Shown one piece after another: positions 45,927 to 56,918 of a stretch of DNA of 64,000 bases (within the stretch, counting starts at the first letter, position 1; each line of letters opens with the position of its first letter). The position numbers were made by a program, and so were the translations under genes. Under the pieces are notes generated by a model. That model made no database searches. It was not told where the DNA came from and worked only from the letters and a program-made list of their open reading frames with translations. The stretch covers positions 71,684,815 to 71,748,814 of the forward strand of contig CM055314.2 of the NCBI GenBank assembly GCA_029255685.2, in the 5' to 3' direction. This DNA comes from Silene conica (Eukaryota > Streptophyta > Magnoliopsida > Caryophyllales > Caryophyllaceae).

Positions 45927-46915
45927 TGTGGGGAATAAAGCATGTATTCACCCTAAACTTGCAGGATTATAATGAAAAATACAGTTGTGTTTATAGTCAT
46001 AAGATTAAAAAGGATAAGAAAAAGAATTCAACCTTTGGTCCTTTGTGCTTATGGCCTAAGAACAGGAATTAAAGTAAATTCCCTCCTATAACTTGCACCC
46101 AAGACTTGATTGAGATGATGCCGCGTGTGCTAGAAAATACTCTCCAATTGCCTTGCAATATGGGGAGAGCTTTTGTGAGGTCTTAGATGTGAGATCTGAG
46201 TTTTGGGAAAAAGATGTTCTCAAAACCCTAATTATGAGAATTATAAATTACCAGTAAGTGACAAAAGGAGAAAGACTCTCCTTTTGTATTACTTAGGTCG
46301 GCCGAATGGGTCTTGGGTAAGGGTGGGCTTTTTCCACTCTTACCTTATACCTTTGCGTGATTCGACCCGTTTAGCTTTAAGTTGTTCGCGGGTTTTATTT
46401 ATAAATCGTAACATGTTATCAAATATTAATACAGTCGATATATTAATAATGGTCTGACAAAATACGATATTGTATAATTACCCAAATTAATATAACTGTT
46501 TATATTAATACGCGAATACTATATTTAATTAAATATAACCGTTTATATTTAATTTACGAATTAATCTTGTAATCCGTATTAGCTAAAATTATTTAATCCG
46601 TATTAAATAATAATCTCAACATCTTATTGACTAATTTATTAGTCAACACCTCTGACTAACTGTTTAGTCATATCCGGCATAAATGTGACTGTATTTTCAT
46701 ACCTTCACATCTCTCAAACGTGTCCTATAGGTGTGACGTATAGGGACCAGTTGATCACCGCCATCCGTATGACAATAACGTCAAACTTATCTAGCAAGCC
46801 AACCGTTATTGATAAACGTGGATCAACTGGTAATAATACAAAAGTATGCCCTTGTGATCCTTAAAGAGATTTAATAAGTCATTGTACTTAATTGTCAAGG
46901 ACACCAGCCCCAACA
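45927..46915 (-). repeat. 5' LTR of element B
   Basis: 989 bp, nearly identical to 38218-39206. It contains a lone ggtcggccgaat close to the motif core (about 46296). Confidence 0.95.
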
Positions 46916-47334
46916 GAGCCCACTCCTACCCAAACCCTATTTCGGCCGGCTAGTATTACAAAAGGAGGAGACTTCTCCTTTTGTCAGACTACTCTTGTTG
47001 CACTGATTAAGATAATCTCAAGGTAAAAATTAGGGTTTTGAGAGCTTTCTTCTCCCAAAACCTCAGATCTCACATCTAAAACCTAAACAGCTCTCCCAAT
47101 ATTGCAAGGCAGTTGGAGAGGATTTCTAGCACACGCGGCCACGTCTCATTCTAAGTCTTGGGTGCAAGTTATAGGAGGGAATTTGTGTTAATTCCTGTTC
47201 TTAGGCCTTTCGCACAAGGACCAAAGGTTGTACTTCTTTTCTTATGCTTTTTAATCTTATGACCATATTCACGATTGTATTTTTCATTATAATCCTGCAA
47301 GTTTAAGGTGAATACGCGTTTTATTCCCCACAAG

Positions 47335-47347
47335 TGGTATCAGAGCC
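47335..47347 (+). promoter_or_regulatory. Primer-binding site of C, initiator Met-tRNA type
   Basis: TGGTATCAGAGCC two bases after the LTR end CCCCACA. Confidence 0.95.
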
Positions 47348-47422
47348 TTAGGCCATGAAATTTTACAATTGTGTCTTTCATAAGATTTAAAATTTTGAAA
47401 AACCGTGCATTCTGCCTTGGCA

Positions 47423-47729
47423 CTCGATCGAGTCTCTGTTGCACTCGATCGAGTGCCCTTGTACCAGGCCTCGTGCGTGTGATTTTAGGGTTGCAATCGA
47501 TCTTGTTTTCGATTCTTATTTGCATATTGTTAATTAATCGATATTTTTAGCAATATGTGGATCTTTTGTTGTTTTTATTTTTGATTTACAAGTTTTATAT
47601 CAAGATAAAAACTCGGTTTGATTTAAAAGTGCAGCGATTTGCAGTTTTTACGAGCCACTCGATCGAGCCCTGCTGCACTCGATCGAGTGACACTGACACT
47701 CGATCGAGTGCCCCTGTTGCTCGATCGAG
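47423..47729. repeat. Six CTCGATCGAG sites in the 5' leader of C
   Basis: Sites start at 47423/47444 (21 bp), then 47658, 47678, 47699 and 47720 (20, 21, 21 bp). Most extend to the 12-bp palindrome ACTCGATCGAGT. Leader sequence around them aligns with B, so one palindrome replaces the other at the same positions. Confidence 0.95.
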
Positions 47730-47732
47730 TGC

Positions 47733-49080
47733 TCTCGTTTCGGGCAGTTTGTTTTCGAAAATAACTTGTTTTCTTATTTTCACATGGCTTAAAATAATAT
47801 ACTGTATACGGAAATAGTATATTATTTAGTGAAACGGTTCACCCTCGTTTGATACATATTGTTTTAAAACAGTTTAAAATAATGGATTATATGTTTATTA
47901 AAATTGGTGATTAAAGCGGTATAGTCACATAATTTTAATCTTAAAAGGTGGTTTGGTATAAATTTATTAATCATAATAACAGTATTATGTCATGTATAAA
48001 TTTTATTTAGTTGATGCATTTTATTTATCGTCTTGTGAATGCCTTGAATGCTTTCAATAACGTATTTAATTTTGCAAACAGTTGTAACTTAGTGTGGCCT
48101 TAGAAGATTGTGTCACCGTAATGATGGGACACAGTCTTGCTTGTAATTTTGAGATCTTGAATCTCCGTATTTGGTTTTTTGCCATGTAATTACTTTTGTA
48201 TTTAAATTAGAATGTATCTAGGACTACTTTTGTAATTTAAATTAGTAATTTTGTGAAGACCAAAGCAAAGACGGAGACCGGATGCTCACTCCCGCTGCAA
48301 GGACCAAGATGAAACATCAAGACAAGCTTCTAGGGTCCAACGGTGGATTCCAAGTTGTTTTATGTTTATTTTGGTAGGATAGGCCACACTAGGACTTTTA
48401 TTTACGTTTATTGCATTTATCTTTATGCTTTCATCGATAATAGCTTGCATCATATTCCGCCTAAAAAAAAAAACCAAACCACCTATATCATGCCTGAAAA
48501 CTGACTCATGTAGAGGTTACGCGTTAGTTTTCTGTGACAATACAGATGTCACATGTCAATTGCAAAGCCATCACTTTATTTAATTCATTCACGCATATGC
48601 TAGATATTAGTTCACTTAATATGAATAAATAAAAGTTGATGGGGTCTTCCTCGTATAACCAAAAATTGAGACTAGTCTTTATAAATCAGCCTCCCATGAA
48701 TCCCTTCTTCGTCGGTAGGCATAATATGACCCCTTCTACGTCGGGTAAGTGGGAACAGATGATTTATTTTATCTCAACATCATGGTCACTCGATACTATC
48801 TAGTGACTGAGATGGACTAATAGATAGGATTTACGGAAATCTATCGACCAAGAGTTCCAACGATTGGAATTAGCCAAACTGTGGGCTTATCAATATACGG
48901 AAATTGAGTCTTGGGATCGTTTATATAATTCTTGAGGGAGATCAATTATATAAATGCATGAGTCTACGAGTTTAAATTCAATTTAATATAGACTTAAATC
49001 ACAACAATGAGTTGCTTATATGGTTTTGTTTTATCTTCTTTTCAGTCTAGAACACGTTCAATTAAACTGCTGTATAACTA
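47733..49080 (+). mobile_element. Leader of C between primer site and gag
   Basis: 1.3 kb of non-coding leader conserved in B (44102-45450, minus) and E (61560-62906), including a tandem of taggcataatatgacccctt and a gggatcgtttatataattc phrase shortly before gag. No reading frame of note. Confidence 0.8.
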
Positions 49081-52000
49081 ATGGCTGGTGAAGACCCAAT
49101 GCCAAGTGCCAAGCTAGCACGTGAATCCTGGCTAAAAGCCTTCATGGACTCCATGAATCAGTCCACAAGACTGAGGAATGATGGGTCAAACTTCTCTGAC
49201 TGGGAGGCAGCACTACGGAATGCTGCCATTGCTGACGGAAAGCTTAAATATTTAACTGAGCCCATTCCGGCACACCCAGGAACTGGAGCTAGAGCCAACG
49301 ATGTTCGCGCTCATAGCGACTTCGTCATGGAAGCGGGTGCGATAAAGAACGTACTCATCTGTGCAATGGAATCCAATTTGCAAAGACGCTTCATAACCCA
49401 TGGTGCAAACAAGATTTTCACCACGCTCACTAACGAATTCTCAAAGGCTCCGAGAATCGTTTCTTATGAGCATACCTGTCGCTTCTTTGAGGCGAAACTC
49501 CAGAAGGGCCAAGCTGTTAGCCCACATATTCTTCACATGATTGAGAATATCGAGTAACTGGAGACCCTAAACTGCAAGATCAGTGAGAACATAATCGTTG
49601 ATCGTATGCTTCATTCGCTTCATGATGGGTTCGCCCTCTTTAGGGCCAACTACTACATGAACGACATGAAGAAGACTCCTCATGAGCTCCACTCCCTTCT
49701 CGTACAGACTGAGAAGGATCTAAAGTTAAGTGGGAGCATGAAGCAGGATGTTCTCATGATCGCCAGTAAGGGAAAGGGTAAAGGGAAGGCTAAAGCTCAG
49801 GGCGACCTAGCAGTAGGTAAGCCCAGGTTCAAGAAACCAGGATTTGCTAAGAGTGGGCCAGGTGAGTCGAGCAACTCACAGGGCAAGACAAAGAGCAAGG
49901 ATACAAGCATGGAATGTCACCATTGCCACAAGACTGGGCAATGGAGGCGCTCATGCCCCGTGTATCGCGAGGACATTAAGGCAGGCCGTGTTACTCCTGT
50001 TGGTATGTCTTCTTCTTCTTTTATTCACATAATTGAGATTAACCATGCAAGTTGCGGAACTTGGGTACTTGATACTGGTTGTGGTTCTCATCTATGTAAT
50101 CATGTGCAGCGCCTCCGAAACCAAGAACCCCTAATCAAGGGTGAGGTGGACCTGCGTGTCGGGAATGGAGCACGCGTTGCTGCAGTCTCGAAGGGAACAT
50201 ACGTGATCCAGCTTCCAAGTGGATTCGAGTTATTTTATATAACTGTTATTATGTTCCTAGTTTGTCCAAAAACATTATTTCAGTTTCTGCACTTGACAAA
50301 CTCGGCTTTTCATTTGTAATAGAGAATAATAGCTGTATTTTCTCCTTACACAATATGATTTATGGCAAGGCAGTTTCCATGAATGGGATTTATGTTTTAG
50401 ATCAAACTACCGAGATATTACATGTGAATAATAAAAGATTAAAGGTAGGTGACAAAGATCAAACTTACCTATGGCATTGTCGCATGGGACACATAAATGA
50501 GAAACGCGTGAAACAGCTCATACAGAATGGAGCTATCTCGCCCTTTGATTTCGAATCATATGGCACGTGTGAATCATGTCTCATCGGCAAAATGACTCGT
50601 ATTTCCTTCAAAGGTGTTGGAATGCGCGCTACCGACCTATTAGGACTCATACATACGGACGTATGTGGCCCTATGTCGATCAACGCACGAGAAGGCTATA
50701 GGTATTTCATCACTTTCACGGATGATTTGAGTAGATATGGCTATGTCTACTTGATGAAACATAAAAGTGAATCCTTTGACAAGTTCAAAGAATACCAGAA
50801 TCGGGTACAGAACCAGCTGGGTAGAAAGATTAAAGCACTACGTTCGGATCGTGGTGGTGAGTATCTTTCACACGAGTTTGATCAACACCTTAAAGACTGT
50901 GGCATCGTGCTACAGTTGACTCCACCGGGAACACCACAATTAAATGGTGTGTCCGAACGGAGAAATCGAACTCTACTCGATATGGTTCGATCCATGATGA
51001 GTCACACCGTTGTGCCTGATTCATTATGGGGCTATGCTCTTTTGTCGGCCGCTCTAATACTTAACCGAAGTCCGTCTAAAGCTGTTGACAAGACTCCATA
51101 CGAATTATGGAAGGGAACGGTCCCTAACTTGTCCTTTATTCGGGTTTGGGGCTGCGAGGCTTATGTCAAGTGGAGACACGAGGATAAGCTCGGCCCGCGA
51201 TCGGTCAAGACATACTTTATAGGCTATCCAAAGGGAACTTTTGGTCATTACTTCTACTCGCCTACCGAACAACGTGTTTTTGTTGCGGCTAGTGCGACGT
51301 TCTTAGAGAGAATTTCTAGAGAACAAGTCGAGTAATAGAACCTTCGAGTTATCGGAGGTTCAAGAACCAACTACCGAGCAACCATTGGAGGAAACAGTTC
51401 CTTCAACCGAGGCTGCGGTAGATATCCCTGAGGAACCTAGGAGGTCGGGAAGAGTCTCTATTCCACCGGACAGATACATTGGTATGGTCGAGGAACATGA
51501 TACAGATGACGTCTTACTCCTAGAGGGTAATGAACCCAAAACCTATAAAGGTGCCATGACTAGTTCTGACTCAAAGCTATGGCTAGAAGCCTTGCAATCC
51601 GAGATGGACTCCATGTATGAGAACAACGTGTGGGATCTTGTGGACCTACCTGCAAAGGTACCTCCCCTTCAATGCAAATGGCTTTACAAGATAAAGCATG
51701 CCGTGGAAGGACAACAAGATATCCACAAGGCTAGACTAGTTGCTAAAGGTTTCACTCAAGTGCCAGGATTGCACTATGATGAGATCTTTGCACCCGTAGT
51801 CATGCTACGTTCCATTTGGATTATCTTAGCGATCGCCGCATTTCATGATTATGAAATATGGCAAATGGACGTTAAAACCGCCTTCTTATACGGTTATTTG
51901 GAGGAAGAGTTGTACATGGTACAACCCGAGGGTTTTATCGATCCAGCACATCCTAAGAAAGTTTGCAAGCTTAAGCGTTCCATCTATGGACTTAAGCAAG

Positions 52001-53109
52001 CATCGCGGAGTTGGAATCATCGCTTCGACCAAGTGATAAAAGAGAATGGGTTCATTCGATCAGTCGAGGAACCATGTCTCTATATCAAGTCGAGTGGGAG
52101 CAAGATTGTATTCCTAGTACTGTATGTCGATGACATACTCTTGATTGGGAATGACATACCTCTCTTATCTTCGGTTAAAGCATGGTTGAAAAACCATTTC
52201 CAGATGAAAGATCTGGGAGAGGCACAAAGAATTTTGGGCATCCGTATCTACAGGGATAGATCACGACGGATGTTGTCTCTCAGTCAGGAGTCTTATATAG
52301 ATAAGATTCTGGAGAGATTCAGCATGACGAACTCCAAGAAGGGGTTCCTTCCTATGACTCCTGGGCTTCACTTGAGCAAGACTCAAGAAGCTAAGTCATT
52401 GGAAGAGAAAGAGCGCATGAGTCGGATTCCTTATGCTTCGGCAATAGGATCGATCATGTATGCCATGATATGCACACGTCCTGACGTTGCATATGCATTG
52501 AGTATGACAAGTCGATTCCAAGCTCATCCAGGTGAACAACACTGGATGGCCGTGAAAAACATTCTTAAGTACCTACGGAGGACTAAAGATTGGGGATTGA
52601 CTTACGGAGGCGACTCAACGCTCTGCGCCACGGGTTACGCAGATGCTAGCTTCCAAACGGATCGAGATGACTCGAAATCTCAGTCTGGATTCGTTTTTAC
52701 TCTTAATGGCGCTGCTGTCAGCTGGAAAAGTTCTAAACAGAGTGTTACAGCAGATTCTACGACTGAGTCCGAGTACTATGCCGCCTCGGAAGCAGCTAAG
52801 GAAGCAATATGGATGCGTCAATTCTTACAAGGACTCTCGGTAGTGCCTAGTTCGAATGACCCAATCACCGTTTATTGTGACAATAGCGGTGCCATCTTCC
52901 AAGCTAAGGAGCATAAGTCTAGCAGCAAGGCTAGACATGTACAACGGAAAGCTCATCTAATCAGAGATTACGTGGAACAAAAGGAGATTTTCATTGATAA
53001 GATCGCTACGGATGACAACATAGCTGATCCTCTCACAAAAGCATTACCACGTGATAAGCATGAAGGGCACATTCATTCCATGGGAATTGGATGTGTTCCT
53101 AAGTTGTAG
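49081..53109 (+). pseudogene. Copia gag-pol of element C (stop plus two frameshifts)
   Basis: It is a close copy of the polyprotein of B. Breaks: an in-frame TAA at 49555-49557 in gag; a one-base loss in a T run near 50233, after protease; and a two-base loss near 51308, between integrase and reverse transcriptase. From 51385 to 53109 the reverse transcriptase (QMDVKTAF, YVDDILLIG) and RNase H (AVSWKSSKQ, YCDNSGAIF, ADPLTKALPRD) are open. The gag zinc knuckle is CHHCHKTGQWRRSC, with the zinc-binding His replaced by Gln. The element cannot make its own proteins, though its RNA could use those of a relative. Confidence 0.95.
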
Positions 53110-53972
53110 TACTCTTTTATGAATTCATGTAATAATTCATTTTCTCGTGTACTCTATTCAACCTTATTGTTATGATATATAATGTTTTGTTTCTCATGTG
53201 GAATTGTACGCCAATTTTGAACACCACAAAGTGAACTGATTAACATTACATCGTTTTGGTCCTTGATTACCCACTTGAGCTGATAACTCAGGTAATCATT
53301 TTGTGACGTTGGTTGATGGTGGGTTCAACGAGCCATAAGTCACGCGGCTGACTGACCAATCACAAAGGCGAGTTTATACGGATATCTCGTAGGACACCCC
53401 GTGACATCGTTATGGAGTCCTAAATGTTTTATAACATTGGGTGCCAGGTCGTGGATAGGACCTCCATAGTGTTCCTTAGAGTCGAGTCTTTTGACCTTCA
53501 ACTGTCTCTTGAGATTAAGACAGATTTTGGGTAACTTTGGTTTCTTTCCCACGGTCACCGTAACAGGGGCCAAGAGGATTTTTTCTGGGTTATTTCATGC
53601 TGGGCGATATCGGCAGGATTCGAGTTGAGGGAAATATCCAAACCCTTATCAGGATTTTATCATTTCTCAGGGCCACTCGAGGAGTAGTAACTGAAATGCA
53701 TGGCCATGCTCGAATACAGATTCGTTTTATCAGTTAAGTTACTCTCTAGTCGGGGAAACCACTCTTGATACAGATCGCTTGTGAGATACGACCTTTGCGA
53801 ATGCGGATTTGCAAATTGTCTTACATTGAGTGGGAGAAATTTTAAAAGGATATGAGAATCGGTTATCGCACCTACACTTGTACGGACAAGTGGGAGTTTG
53901 TTGGAGCTTGTGTCCTCCACATGTAGTGTGATAACGTCATTGAACATACCCTTGTACGGACAAGTGGGAGAT
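53110..53972 (+). mobile_element. 3' non-coding region of C with duplicated polypurine tract
   Basis: 860 bp between pol and LTR, matching B. A purine tract acaagtgggag at about 53885 is followed by a 70-bp vestige of a TGTTGGAG-type LTR, then a second tract (53962-53971) before the true LTR. Antisense frames here (53340-53573, 53660-53947) are shared only with the very similar copy in B. Confidence 0.85.
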
Positions 53973-54972
53973 TGTTGGGGCTGGTGTCCTTGACAATTAA
54001 GTACAATGACTTATTAAATCTCTTTAAGGATCACAAGGGCATACTTCAGTATTATTACCAGTTGATCCACGTTTATCAATAACGGTTGGCTTGCTAGATA
54101 AGTTTGACGTTATTGTCATACGGATGGCGGTGGTCAACTGGTCCCTATACGTCACACCTATAGGACACGTTTGAGAGATGTGAAGGTATGAAAATACAGT
54201 CACATTTTGCCGGATATGACTAAACAGTTAGTTAGAGGTATTGACTACTAAATTAGTCAATAAGATGTTGAGATTATTACTTAATACGGATTAAATAATT
54301 TTAGCTAATACGGATTACATGATCAAATTCGTAAATTAAATATAAACAGTTATATTTAATTAAATATTGTATTCGCGAATTAATATAAACAGTTATATTA
54401 ATTTAGGTAATTATACAATATCGTATTTTATCAGACCATTATTAATATATCGACTGTATTAATAACTGATAACATGTTACGATTTATAAATAAAACCCGC
54501 GGACAACTTATAGCTAATTGGGTCGAATCACGCATTGGGATAAGGTAAGAGTGGAGAGCCCACTCCTACCCAAACCCTATTTCGGCCGGCTAGTATTACA
54601 AAAGGAGGAGACTTCTCCTTTTGTCAGACTACTCTTGTTGCACTGATTAAGATAATCTCAAGGTAAAAATTATGGTTTTGAGAGCTTTCTTCTCCCAAAA
54701 CCTCAAATCTCACATCTAAAACCTAAACAGCTCTCCCAATATTGCAAGGCAGTTGGAGAGGATTTCTAGCACACGCGGCCACGTCTCATTCTAAGTCTTG
54801 GGTGCAAGTTATAGGAGGGAATTTGTGTTAATTCCTGTTCTTAGGCCTTTCGCACAAGGACCAAAGTTTGTACTTCTTTTCTTATGCTTTTTAATCTTAT
54901 GACCATATTCACGATTGTATTTTTCATTATAATCCTGCAAGTTTAGGGTGAATTCGCGTTTTATTCCCCACA
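53973..54972 (+). repeat. 3' LTR of element C (1000 bp)
   Basis: TGTTGGGG...CCCCACA, same length as the rejoined 5' LTR, followed by the target duplication cgact. Confidence 0.96.
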
Positions 54973-55078
54973 CGACTGGGCTAGCTGGTCGGTCGACCCA
55001 CTCGCGTTCGTATTCTGTTTCGTTTTAATTTTTAGACTATAATAACCTACAATGAGACTGGAAGGAGACTTGTAGGAG

Positions 55079-55614
55079 GTCTAAAAATCAAAAGTTACTC
55101 CATCCTATTAATTAAATCATTTGTTTCCAAAAATATTTATTAGTCAATTTGGTTATTATTTGTCGACAATTTTTTCACTTTTTTTTTCTTTACTATTTTT
55201 AAATAAGTTTTTTGTTTTAATTTTATAAGTTATTTAAATAAATAATTGGTTATCATAAACAAATTACTTATTTTTCTAAATTCTGACACATTTTTGTTCT
55301 ATAATTAGCAAATTACTGAATATTTATTGAAGTTGATGTATTTTGGATTTGATCAATTTTGTAATTGAGCAATAATACTATGAACAATTGAGAGAAAACA
55401 AGTCTCAAATGCTTTCTAATTAATTCGTACGTAGATCATGGGCACTGAAAATGAGGAATGAAAAACTTGATTTTGACTTGTTGAGTTTTAACCACAGAGC
55501 GACACATAAGATCTGTACGTGGTTGTTACTTTAATAAATAAGATAAAAACGAATAATATGTTTTTTTTCTTGCGATATTTTATGAAAATACTTTAGCATC
55601 TTTTTCCATCACCC
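55079..55614. other. AT-rich stretch after the D breakpoint
   Basis: No gene or known repeat recognised. The junction at 55078/55085 (acttgtagga to ggtctaaaaatc) ends the D LTR early and is a candidate rearrangement breakpoint. Confidence 0.5.
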
Positions 55615-56903
55615 TAGTGTCCTTTACATAAAGTGTTTGAGGTTGCCTCGACAATAATGCGTTCACATATTTAAATCTCATTTGAATGAAACACAATTGA
55701 GAATGTCACTCTTTTAAAGTCGACTGATCAACATTTATCGATAATGATTGGCTGTCTAGAGTTTGACATTATCGTCATATGATGGTGGTGATCAGTTGAT
55801 CCTTTAAGGTCATATCTTTAGGGAAGTCCGTCTCAATAGAATATTTAATTGATCGTATATGGATATGGATTAATTAATACCTCGAAATTGGAAATGATTT
55901 TACGTGACGTGTATTATTATAATGGGATAATAATAATAATTGTCAAAGTGATAAAAATTGTTTTATTACTTGGTTTTATTTAATTGTTTAGGAAACGATT
56001 AAATCGGGAATGAATACGGTCAATCATAAATTACAATTAGTTGTAATAAAATTATGATTACACATTTTTATAAGATAGTAATTATGAATTACTAGTGGAA
56101 TTATTTAAATGATATGAATTTGTAAATTATGAATTTTAAAGAGTTAAAATTGCATAATTAACAAATTGTTTCATGTATGTGTAACGTGACATGTATGACA
56201 TGTTACAATTTAACACAATTGACAAAAATAAAATGGAGCCCATTTTGTGCCTTTGGACCGTGTAATGCATGTGCGTATAAGGTGATAGTGTGTCATCTTA
56301 AAACACAACCATTACTAATCTTACAAAGCTAGCATGTGTCTAAGAGCTATGTGTAAGACTAAGTATCATGCATTGGCTTGAAAAATAAGGGGCATGCATA
56401 GGCCATTTGGCCTTGATATGGCCGGCCCTCCATGAAGAAATAAGAGGTTGATTTCCTCTCATTTTTTATCATGCAATTCATTCATTCTTTACTAGTTTTT
56501 GTAGAGACAAAAACTCTTATACATCTCTCTGGAAAATAGTTTCTAAAGAAATAAAAATCATTTCTAAAATTAATAATATTATTGTAATATTATTATTATT
56601 ATTTCTAGGTTACTAAGTTTAATTTTCTAGTAACAAAATTGATTTTGGTTTTGAGATTGGGTCCTTGATACGAACTTTTGGAGACGGTTTTATTTTAGAT
56701 CGTTAGTAAGGGTAAACGGTTTTTTAAGACTCGATTAATAGGAGATTAATTGAGTATAAACCATCTAAAGCAATTTAAGGACATTTCTTTCATCTTATGT
56801 AACCATTATGCATGCATAAGATCTAGTTAAGTTTTATGACTAAACATAAATAATTAAACTCATATGAGATATGAGTTAATAATCTGAAATTTGATTTCTA
56901 ACA
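55615..56903 (+). repeat. Old Copia-like 5' LTR
   Basis: It contains diverged versions of the phrases that mark the Copia LTRs here (atcaacatttatcgataatgattgg, ttgacattatcgtcatatga, gtcatatctttagg). It ends ttgatttctaaca directly before a primer site. The start is not recognisable. Confidence 0.6.
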
Positions 56904-56905
56904 AG

Positions 56906-56918
56906 TGATATCAGAGCA
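56906..56918 (+). promoter_or_regulatory. Variant initiator Met-tRNA primer site
   Basis: TGATATCAGAGCA, two changes from TGGTATCAGAGCC, in the expected place after the LTR end. Confidence 0.7.

Larger units (their letters stand above)
38218..46915 (-). mobile_element. Copia element B, complete and young, nested in C
   Basis: The target duplication gagcc flanks it (38213-38217, 46916-46920). LTRs are 989 bp each (38218-39206 and 45927-46915) with about four differences by eye, so the insertion is recent and younger than C. Orientation is minus. It has a primer site, a leader with three GGTCG-type pairs and a gag-pol frame with one frameshift. Confidence 0.96.
37630..47332 (+). repeat. 5' LTR of element C, split by element B
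   Basis: Pieces 37630-38217 and 46921-47332; B with its target duplication gagcc sits between them. Confidence 0.93.
37630..54972 (+). mobile_element. Copia element C, complete but inactive, hosting element B
   Basis: The target duplication cgact flanks it (37625-37629, 54973-54977). Each LTR is 1000 bp once B is removed (37630-38217 plus 46921-47332; 53973-54972), starts TGTTGGGG and ends CCCCACA; I count about six differences between them. Primer site at 47335, leader with CTCGATCGAG sites, broken gag-pol at 49081-53109, polypurine tract at 53962. Confidence 0.95.
36694..55078 (+). repeat. 5' LTR of element D, truncated and split by Copia C
   Basis: Segments 36694-37629 and 54978-55078 join into one LTR piece of about 1.04 kb that starts TGATGCGTGTC after the target bases ggcag. 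It matches the inverted 3' LTR (32151 downwards) closely and stops at 55078, before the usual LTR end. Motif pairs lie at 36966/36987, 37044/37065 and 37577/37598, plus a pair (37618 and 54987) split by element C. Confidence 0.85.

Noticed and set aside
40379-53109. An endogenous virus as the source of the long polyproteins
   Set aside because: Domain order is gag-protease-integrase-reverse transcriptase-RNase H with Met-tRNA primer sites and no envelope or movement protein: ordinary Copia retrotransposons.
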